Source: Caldilineaceae bacterium (GTDB lineage Bacteria > Chloroflexota > Anaerolineae > Caldilineales > Caldilineaceae). Taken from it: a stretch of 64,000 nucleotides of DNA. Of this stretch, positions 27,122 to 33,713 are shown in pieces; the stretch's first letter is position 1, and the number at the start of each line of letters is the position of its first letter. The notes under the pieces are model-generated. The model did no database searches, was not told where the DNA came from, and was given only the letters and a program-made list of their open reading frames with translations. A program made the position numbers and the translations under genes. The stretch spans positions 8,240 through 72,239 of the forward strand of contig JAHBVH010000045.1 in NCBI GenBank assembly GCA_019637645.1, read 5' to 3'.

Positions 27122-27140
27122 TATTCAAATTTTGAGTAAT
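27122..27140. promoter_or_regulatory. Candidate PadR operator in the padR-modAB leader
   Basis: TATTCAAATTTTGAGTAAT is an imperfect palindrome just after the transcription start and seven bases before the padR start codon. It matches the moaC site at 17348-17366 in 17 of 19 positions. Autoregulation by the encoded PadR is inferred. Confidence 0.65.
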
Positions 27141-27146
27141 CGGCCT

Positions 27147-27728
27147 ATGAGAAAATCTACCACTACGCTGACCGTCGAATATGCTTTGTTAGGTTTTGTC
27201 TATGCGCGGCCTAGCCATGGCTATGAGATCTACCAACAGCTTTCCGATCCCCAGGGGCTTTGGCAGGTATGGCGCATGAAACAAAGTCAGCTCTATGCCC
27301 TGTTGACCAAGCTAGAGGACGAAGGCTATCTGGCAACGACCTTGCAGCCCCAGGATGCCCGCCCGCCGCGCAAAATCTATTCACTGACAGCGGCTGGTTT
27401 AGCGGCTTTTGAAGCATGGCTAGCCACACCAGTGAGCCATGGACGGCAGATGCGTTTGGAGTTTTTAGCTAAGCTCTACTTTGCCTATCGCCAAGGGCCA
27501 GCGGTTGTCGCTCCTTTACTGGCTGCGCAGATCAAGCAGTGCCAAGGTTGGTTAGAGGAGCAACCCACACAAGCCACGCCACCGACCGCGCTTGATCCCT
27601 TTGCCTCTGCGGTGCAGCACTTTCGGATCACCCAGATCGAATCGTTTTTAACGTGGCTGATTACCTGTCAACAGGCGCTACCCAGTTCCATTATCCACCA
27701 AGAATTTCCTGAAATTTCAGCCAGATGA
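27147..27728 (+). CDS. PadR-family transcriptional regulator, copy 2
   Basis: 193 residues with a winged-helix DNA-binding domain (TLTVEYALLGFVYARPSHGYEI; MKQSQLYALLTKLEDEGYL) and a C-terminal helical domain. It is a paralog of the PadR at 15979-16593. It is the first gene of an operon that continues with modA and modB, with modA starting 10 bases after its stop. ATG 27147 is chosen because the longer frame from 27078 would begin inside the -35 box. It probably represses this operon and perhaps moaC through the shared palindrome. No ModE-type regulator or Mop-domain sensor is seen in it. Confidence 0.88.
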   Translation: MRKSTTTLTVEYALLGFVYARPSHGYEIYQQLSDPQGLWQVWRMKQSQLYALLTKLEDEGYLATTLQPQDARPPRKIYSLTAAGLAAFEAWLATPVSHGRQMRLEFLAKLYFAYRQGPAVVAPLLAAQIKQCQGWLEEQPTQATPPTALDPFASAVQHFRITQIESFLTWLITCQQALPSSIIHQEFPEISAR

Positions 27729-27738
27729 AAGGATTGTT

Positions 27739-28944
27739 ATGCGCCAGTTATTGCAGAAGTATCTCGCGCTTGCCCTGATCCTGCTACTCGCAGCCTGTGC
27801 ACCGATCACAGCTCCAGCCGCGACCAGTGAAGGAACCGCCCCCACCACAACCACAACCTTGACCGTTTTTGCCGCGGCTTCGCTGACCGATGCCTTTAAC
27901 GAAATCAGCCCGGCGTTTGTGGCCGCGCACCCAGGGACAGAAATTATCTTTAACTTTGCTGGCTCCAATCAACTGGCTACCCAAATTGGGGAAGGCGCGC
28001 CTGCGGATGTCTTTGCTTCAGCCAACAACACACAGTTGAATGTGGCGATTGCAACCGGACGTATCATCACCGGTACACAGCGAACCTTTGCGCGCAACCG
28101 TTTGGTCGTCGTCACGCCCAGTGATAACCCGGCGGGCTTAACCGGCCTGCAAGATCTGGCTACGCCAGGGATCAAGCTGGTCTTGGCCGCCGAAGCGGTG
28201 CCGGTCGGCCAATATTCGTTGGCTTTCTTGGACAAGGCCGAAGCGGATGGCGCCTTGGGCGCAGGTTATAAAGAGGCTGTGCTCGCCAATGTGGTTTCCT
28301 ACGAAGAGAATGTGCGTGCCGTGCTGACCAAAGTCTCCTTGGGTGAGGCGGATGCGGGCATTGTCTATAGTTCGGATGTGGGTGCTGCCGCCGACGAAGT
28401 GACTCAAATTGAGATTCCCGACAATCTAAATACCATCGCGACCTATCCGATTGCGCCGCTGGCGGATAGCCCACATCTGGAATTAGCGCAACAGTTTATG
28501 GACTATGTGCTTGCGCCTGAGGGCCAGCAAGTCTTGGTAAAATATGGCTTTATCTCAACGACCGGTGATGCTAGTGGCGCGGCCCCGAGCGCGGCACCCG
28601 TTGCCGTGGCCGGTTTGGTGGATACGCCTACGACCTTTACTGCCGACGATCTGCGTGCTTTGGAACAAGCCACGATCACCGCAACCAATCGCGATGGCGT
28701 GGCAGAAGAATTTACCGGTGTGCTGCTGAGTACCTTATTGAGTGAAGTCGGTGTGCAAGCAACCGCGCAAAGTGTGACCTTTATCGGTGGTGATGGCTAT
28801 AGCCAAGATGTATCCTTGGCTGAATTGACGGCTGATCCCGATGCGATTCTGGTGATTGAAGAAGGTGACGCGCTGCGCAATGTGATTCCTACGATGGTGC
28901 CGCGCTATTGGGTCAAAGGGCTAGTGACCATCGAGGTCAAGTAG
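27739..28944 (+). CDS. modA: Molybdate-binding lipoprotein ModA fused to a PF00174-like domain
   Basis: 401 residues. Residues 1-20 are a lipoprotein signal (lipobox LAAC). Residues about 40-272 are a standard ModA with TVFAAASLTDAFNEI, GSNQLATQIGEGAPADVFASA, DSPHLELAQQFMDYVLAPEGQ and the C-terminal KYGF. After an Ala/Pro-rich linker, residues about 293-401 form an extra domain (VAGLVDTPTTFTADDLRALE; SVTFIGGDGYSQDVSL; VPRYWVKGLVTIEVK). Its pattern matches the sulfite-oxidase/molybdopterin-binding fold, but it has no cysteine. Typical ModA proteins have about 250-270 residues. AAAGGA precedes the ATG. It delivers molybdate or tungstate to ModB; the extra domain may be a ligand-binding or docking module. 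Confidence 0.9.
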   Translation: MRQLLQKYLALALILLLAACAPITAPAATSEGTAPTTTTTLTVFAAASLTDAFNEISPAFVAAHPGTEIIFNFAGSNQLATQIGEGAPADVFASANNTQLNVAIATGRIITGTQRTFARNRLVVVTPSDNPAGLTGLQDLATPGIKLVLAAEAVPVGQYSLAFLDKAEADGALGAGYKEAVLANVVSYEENVRAVLTKVSLGEADAGIVYSSDVGAAADEVTQIEIPDNLNTIATYPIAPLADSPHLELAQQFMDYVLAPEGQQVLVKYGFISTTGDASGAAPSAAPVAVAGLVDTPTTFTADDLRALEQATITATNRDGVAEEFTGVLLSTLLSEVGVQATAQSVTFIGGDGYSQDVSLAELTADPDAILVIEEGDALRNVIPTMVPRYWVKGLVTIEVK

Positions 28945-28947
28945 CTC

Positions 28948-29787
28948 ATGGCGGTTACCCTGCCGCGGAAGGCACCGCCACTGCCTGCCCGTGCGAAACG
29001 TACCGAAGCGCGTTTCCCCTGGCATGCTTGGCTAGCGCTGCCGCTTTTGTTATTTCTTTTGCTGCCGCTGGTGGCGCTGTTCGCGCGGGTACCACTGTCG
29101 CTATTGATCGAGAATGTGGTCAATCCGCAGGTTGTGCAAGCCGTTATGTTGAGCCTGACAACGGCAGCAATAAGTACACTGGCTGCGGTCTGCTTTGGCA
29201 CTCCTTTGGCCTACTGGCTGGCGCGGCATCAGTTTCGTGGGCGTGAAGCCATCGACACGCTAATCGATCTGCCGATGGTGTTGCCCCCTTCCGTGGCCGG
29301 GATCGCCTTGTTGATGGCCTTTGGGCGGCGCGGCCTGCTGGGGGTCTATTTCAATGAGATGGGCCTCACTTTGGCCTTTACCCAAGCTGCTGTAATCTTA
29401 GCCCAAATTTTTGTGGCAGCCCCTTTTTTTGTGAAGGCAGCTATTGCAGGCTTTGGCGCTATCGAACGTGATCTAGAACAAGCCGCGGCCTTGGATGGAG
29501 CTAGTCGTTGGGCTATCTTTCGGTATATTACCGTGCCACTCGCTTGGCCCGTCCTCTTTGGTGGCACGGTGATGACTTGGGCCCGCGCACTGGGTGAGTT
29601 TGGGGCAACGATTATCTTTGCTGGTAACTTCCCTGGCCGAACCCAAACCATGCCCTTGGCGATTTATATCGGCTTTGAACTCGATCTGACGGTAGCTTTG
29701 ACGCTTTCCGTCATTTTGTTGGCAATTTCCTTTTTTGTCTTATTCATTGTCAAAGGGTTATTGCGGCAACGCATTGGCTCTGTATAG
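28948..29787 (+). CDS. modB: Molybdate ABC transporter permease
   Basis: 279 residues with about six membrane segments. It starts three bases after the modA stop. The motifs GTPLAYWLARHQFRGREAIDT and DLPMVLPPSVAGIALL are classical for ModB, as is the EAA loop EQAAALDGASRWAIFRYITV and ALGEFGATIIFAGN. It forms the channel of the importer. No modC ATPase gene follows in the window, so the energy-coupling subunit must be elsewhere. Confidence 0.93.
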   Translation: MAVTLPRKAPPLPARAKRTEARFPWHAWLALPLLLFLLLPLVALFARVPLSLLIENVVNPQVVQAVMLSLTTAAISTLAAVCFGTPLAYWLARHQFRGREAIDTLIDLPMVLPPSVAGIALLMAFGRRGLLGVYFNEMGLTLAFTQAAVILAQIFVAAPFFVKAAIAGFGAIERDLEQAAALDGASRWAIFRYITVPLAWPVLFGGTVMTWARALGEFGATIIFAGNFPGRTQTMPLAIYIGFELDLTVALTLSVILLAISFFVLFIVKGLLRQRIGSV

Positions 29788-29834
29788 GCAAAATGGTTCG
29801 GTTTTGTCCGGCTGCGTAGAGAAGCGGAGACTCT

Positions 29835-30074
29835 ATGAAAATTAGCGCACGCAATCAACTGACGGGTGTTGTGACGAGCGTCAAAGAAGGTGTTGTGACG
29901 GCTGAGGTTATCCATGTTGCCGGGCTCGATCTGATCGATGGCACGCCGGTGTTGGATATTAAGCCGTATGTGCCGCGCTTTGAGGTGCGAATCACTGACA
30001 CAATTGGCTGGTATGCTACGCAACTGCACAATCTAGCGCAGGTGCGGGCTGATGACCGCTTTCAACAACCATAG
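29835..30074 (+). CDS. Chimeric protein: Mop (molybdate-binding) half joined to a TrmO/TsaA C-terminal segment
   Basis: 79 residues. Residues 1-25 (MKISARNQLTGVVTSVKEG) are the first half of a Mop/TOBE domain, which normally has about 68 residues and binds molybdate. From residue 26 the sequence becomes VIHVAGLDLIDGTPVLDIKP and YVP, the signature end of TrmO/YaeB-type tRNA methyltransferases, then IGW and VRADDRF. The join is in frame. The methyltransferase core is missing. It is either a stable small protein or a scar of recombination between two genes. A Mop gene next to modB is normal context. No clear ribosome-binding site beyond GGAG at about 10 bases. Confidence 0.75.
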   Translation: MKISARNQLTGVVTSVKEGVVTAEVIHVAGLDLIDGTPVLDIKPYVPRFEVRITDTIGWYATQLHNLAQVRADDRFQQP

Positions 30075-30140
30075 AGAGCCAGTGGGCAGAAGAGCCAGAG
30101 GGTCAATGCCCGGCGCGTCGGTGTAAGAGAGGAAGTGATA

Positions 30141-30683
30141 ATGGAACAACTGAAAGAATTGCCTCGCCACGATATTCCCGCGCAAGTCCAAACGTGGAGC
30201 ATCAATCCCACTTTGCAGATTGTCGGGCTGGTGGCGGAGCCGCAGACACTCACGCCGCACGATTTGACGACCACGCGTGCGGCGCTCGATCGCAGCGACT
30301 TTACCGATGATTTCTTGTGTGATGGCAAGTGGACCGTACCCGACCAACAGTGGAGCGGTTTCCGCCTGCTCGATGTGATCAACTTGGCCGAGCCACTCCC
30401 AACCGCAAAATATATTCGGGTGGGCTCGGGTGATTATGTCGTGCCAATTTCGCTAGAAGATGCGGAGAATGCGCTCTTGGCCGATACGCTGAATGGTCAA
30501 GCACTCACGGTTGAACATGGCGCGCCGTGGCGGCTTGCGCTTTTTGGTGGGCGCTGTTTCACGAGCGTGAAATGGGTCGATCGGTTGGAGCTGACCGCCG
30601 AGCCTGGTGAGAATACCAGCTTGCAAATTGTGCGTGAACGCAACCAAGCTTTGTTGGCCCAAAAACGCGCCCCAAAGCCGTAG
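30141..30683 (+). CDS. Stand-alone sulfite-oxidase-type molybdopterin-binding protein, copy B
   Basis: 180 residues of the PF00174 fold. Cys60 in FLCDGKW, followed by WSGFRLLDVI, sits where the molybdenum ligand of sulfite oxidase and MsrP is found. The paralog at 21302-21778 lacks it. Further shared blocks are YIRVGSGDYVVPISLEDA and GAPWRLALFGGRCFTSVKW. No signal peptide and no dimerisation domain are present, so it is about half the size of catalytic family members and presumably cytoplasmic. AGAGGA precedes the ATG at 30141. Its place in the mod operon suggests that it carries or senses molybdopterin. Catalytic activity is unproven. Confidence 0.82.
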   Translation: MEQLKELPRHDIPAQVQTWSINPTLQIVGLVAEPQTLTPHDLTTTRAALDRSDFTDDFLCDGKWTVPDQQWSGFRLLDVINLAEPLPTAKYIRVGSGDYVVPISLEDAENALLADTLNGQALTVEHGAPWRLALFGGRCFTSVKWVDRLELTAEPGENTSLQIVRERNQALLAQKRAPKP

Positions 30684-30768
30684 TTGATGAAGCTTAGCAA
30701 GGTTGAAGAGCCACTTGTGCCGCAGTCAGGGGTCGATACGGGGCCGACATGGGGGCGGCATGAGTGGC

Positions 30769-32688
30769 TTAGCCCAACAAAATGCGACTACTATGCGGAT
30801 GTTTGGTCGGTACGTAAACGCTAAAGGTGCTGCCTTGATTGAGGCCAGGTGATTCTGCCTTCACGTGGCCATTGAGCATCAGCACTAATTTTTGCACAAT
30901 CCCCAACCCCAGCCCCAGTCCCCGCCGTGTATCGACATTGCTGCCGCGGTAAAAGAGATCAAAGATTTTGCTCTGCTCGGCTGCCGGAATGCCAATGCCC
31001 TGATCGACCACTCGAATGACTAATTCCTCACCGTTGTGAGCAAAATAGACTTGAATCGGGGCATCGGCGTCGGAGAATTTAATGGCGTTGACAACCAAGT
31101 TGAACAAGATACGTTTGATAATCTGGATATCTGTGGTTAGCAACGCGGAATGATGGGCATAGATAAAGCTCAACCCGCTGGTTTGCTGTAGCTCGCGGAA
31201 GAGGATCTGCTCAATTTGCTGGCAAAACTGATGAAAGGCATAGGTGACGTAGTTGGGCTCGATCTCATTCGAGGTATTGATGGCAAAAATGTCTTGCAAC
31301 ATATCGGTCAGATATAAAATCTGCTCACGGACACGGTTACGATAGTGAAGCCGCTTTTGTGGCGAAAGTTGATCGGCCCGATCGCAGAGCATTTCTAAGG
31401 ATAAGCTGATAATACTGAGCGGCGTGCGAAATTCGTGGGAGGCGGTGTTGATAATATGGGTTTTGAGGCGCTGTAATTCAGCTTCATGCACCAAGGCTCG
31501 TTCCAACTCTTGGGCCAAATGGGTTTCCCGATCCAAGGAAGCGCGCAATGCCGCTGTGCGCTCTTCGACCTGCTGTTCCAATTCGGTCGCCAGCCGCTTG
31601 GAAAGAGCCGCCTCGCGCCGCATATTTTCCAGCTCTTGCTCCAGCTCAATTGCCCCTAAACGCGTTTTGTTTTGTAGATTCAAGACTGAATCGCGGATCG
31701 TATAAAACTCTTGTAGATGCTCGATTACCTGACCAAGCTCGCCAGTTGCTTGATAGACTTGGGCTAACGCTTCGTGGGCTTCATATTCAAACATGCGTTG
31801 ACCTTGCACTTTTGCCGCGGCAATGGCTGACTCTAGATGCTCGATGGCCGTTGGATAATCTGTTTGCGTTTTGTGGAGCCGCCCCAATTCTAGGTGTACA
31901 AGCATTTCTACGTAGGGATCCTGTTCGCTGCGCGCCAAGAGTAATGCTTTGTCGAGATAGTCGCGCGCCAGGGAAAAGTTTTCTAGCTGTAAGTAGGCCA
32001 CCCCCAAATTGCTGTAGATGAGATGAAGAATCACCCCTTTTAGCCCAGCTGTTTCGATGATCGCTAATGCTTGAAACGCATGGGCTAACGAAGCCCTGTA
32101 GTCCCCATGCATTTCATAGGCATTGCTGAGATTCGTCAGCGCGGTTGCCTGCCCAAATTGATCGCCCACCTCTTGGAAGATCTGGAAACTCGTCTGTAAG
32201 GCATCGATTGCCTTTTCTTGGTCGCCACTAAACGAATAGACAATCCCACGCCCAACATAGGCACTTGCCTCATGCCTGCGGTCATGTTGCTCTTTGCTGA
32301 TCTGCTGTTGACGAATGAAATAGCGTAGCCCATCGACATATTGACCTTTCCGGGTATAGGCATAGCCCAGCAAGCCTAGTACGGGGGGCAAAAAGCGGGC
32401 ATTACTCAGTTGTTCGCCGAGGGCAATGGCTTGCAAACCATAGTCGATCGCCGCATTGTAATCAGCGATTTCAATGCAACAGCGACTAAGGATCGTCAAA
32501 CTTTGTCCGATATGGGGGGTAGCAAGTGGGTCTTGCTGACTATATCGGGCTAAGGTGAGCGCTTGTTCCGCTAAGTGGCGGGCAAGAGCCGGATCGCTAA
32601 ATTGCAAGGTGGTGGCTTGTTGATTTAATTGCTCGACCGTTTGCGAAATCGAGCCAGTCGCTACGGTTTCTGTCAGTTGTTCTATCAT
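30769..32688 (-). CDS. Cytoplasmic TPR-containing sensor histidine kinase
   Basis: 639 residues without membrane segments. Residues about 10-345 consist of TPR repeats (for example ALTNLSNAYEMHGDYRASLAHA, NLGVAYLQLENFSLARDYLD in shifted register). A coiled coil (about 350-410) is followed by the HisKA box with His418 in ASHEFRTPLS. The ATPase domain has the N box LFNLVVNAIKFSD, G1 DQGIGIP and G2 GLGLGLGIV. The start at 32688 is preferred, since the first 24 residues of the longer frame look non-coding. No response regulator gene is adjacent. The TPR part probably senses a protein partner. Confidence 0.88.
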   Translation of the reverse strand: MIEQLTETVATGSISQTVEQLNQQATTLQFSDPALARHLAEQALTLARYSQQDPLATPHIGQSLTILSRCCIEIADYNAAIDYGLQAIALGEQLSNARFLPPVLGLLGYAYTRKGQYVDGLRYFIRQQQISKEQHDRRHEASAYVGRGIVYSFSGDQEKAIDALQTSFQIFQEVGDQFGQATALTNLSNAYEMHGDYRASLAHAFQALAIIETAGLKGVILHLIYSNLGVAYLQLENFSLARDYLDKALLLARSEQDPYVEMLVHLELGRLHKTQTDYPTAIEHLESAIAAAKVQGQRMFEYEAHEALAQVYQATGELGQVIEHLQEFYTIRDSVLNLQNKTRLGAIELEQELENMRREAALSKRLATELEQQVEERTAALRASLDRETHLAQELERALVHEAELQRLKTHIINTASHEFRTPLSIISLSLEMLCDRADQLSPQKRLHYRNRVREQILYLTDMLQDIFAINTSNEIEPNYVTYAFHQFCQQIEQILFRELQQTSGLSFIYAHHSALLTTDIQIIKRILFNLVVNAIKFSDADAPIQVYFAHNGEELVIRVVDQGIGIPAAEQSKIFDLFYRGSNVDTRRGLGLGLGIVQKLVLMLNGHVKAESPGLNQGSTFSVYVPTKHPHSSRILLG

Positions 32689-32850
32689 ACAATGCTGTAT
32701 TATACAGAGGGAACTTCCTGAAAACAATGTTACCTCGGTACCAATCCCGCCATAGTACATTCCGCCTGCAAGTAGGGTTTGATGGTAACGCGCCTGCTTG
32801 GCAAACCTTACTTTTGACGGATGGCTGATTGCCGCTTTTACGAGCTTTGC

Positions 32851-33477
32851 TCAAAACAGCGCAATGGCGCGTACGGGTGAGCCATCACCATCCTTGATCT
32901 TAAGGGGCAGGGCCACAAAAGTGACCAACGGTGGTAGCTGATTCAGCTGCGCCAGACACTCGACAATAACTACTTGCCCACGCAAGAGGATCTGGTGAAC
33001 ATCTTGGAGTTCAGCACGATCCGCCAAGGCGGCCACCGAAGGGGTCTGTACCCCAAGCAGCCCTATCTCTTGCGCCACAAACCACTTGGCTAGTTCGCGT
33101 GAAATGCGGGGAAAGTGAGTGCGAAAGTCTGGCAGCTCGGCGTGGCTATCCCAATCGGTGCGCAACAGGAGACGCGCACCTGGCTGGATCACGGCGGCAT
33201 AGGGCTCGACATCCGCTATCGTGATGAGACTATTGGGCGCTTTGTGGCTAAGATCGAGCACCTGGGCTGGCCCCACACACTTGTGTAGATCCCATTGATC
33301 AATGGTCGCCCCACCTTCGAGAAAGTGCAAGGGCGCGTCCATATGGGTTCCGGCATGGCTATAGAGCTGCAAATTGGTGGTATTATACCCTTCGGTCGCA
33401 ATCTGCGTATGGGGATGAATCGCAACGCCACGCATCCCATGATAGAGGGGTAAGCTGAGATCGATAATGGTATTCAT
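32851..33477 (-). CDS. Cyclase / kynurenine-formamidase family metal-dependent hydrolase
   Basis: 208 residues of the cyclase family (PF04199). The metal-binding motif HAGTHMDAPLHF is at about residue 41, with a second family block GLLGVQTPSV near 140. Members hydrolyse formylkynurenine, isatin or related amides. It ends with LPLKIKDGDGSPVRAIAL, the typical tail. No kynurenine pathway gene is nearby, so the substrate is unknown. It is divergent from the CehA-like gene. The 236-bp spacer holds a degenerate palindromic repeat (CTGACAG .. GCCTGTCAG) at about 33518-33590. Confidence 0.85.
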   Translation of the reverse strand: MNTIIDLSLPLYHGMRGVAIHPHTQIATEGYNTTNLQLYSHAGTHMDAPLHFLEGGATIDQWDLHKCVGPAQVLDLSHKAPNSLITIADVEPYAAVIQPGARLLLRTDWDSHAELPDFRTHFPRISRELAKWFVAQEIGLLGVQTPSVAALADRAELQDVHQILLRGQVVIVECLAQLNQLPPLVTFVALPLKIKDGDGSPVRAIALF

Positions 33478-33713
33478 TGGCTTTTACCTTTGGAATTTGG
33501 CCCTAGGCAGCTCTGGATCTGACAGCTTCTTGTGTGGGCGGTTGTGGGTATCACCGCACCAACCCCAGACAAGGTTTTCAAAGCCTGTCAGCGCTGGTCG
33601 TAGCTACGGTCAATTGTTCCGGTTGTTCAAGTATAGTCAATAGGGTATCATGTAGACAAGTAGATACCTATCGATCCAACCTTTGCACACTGCGTACGTT
33701 TGGAGGAGCTACT

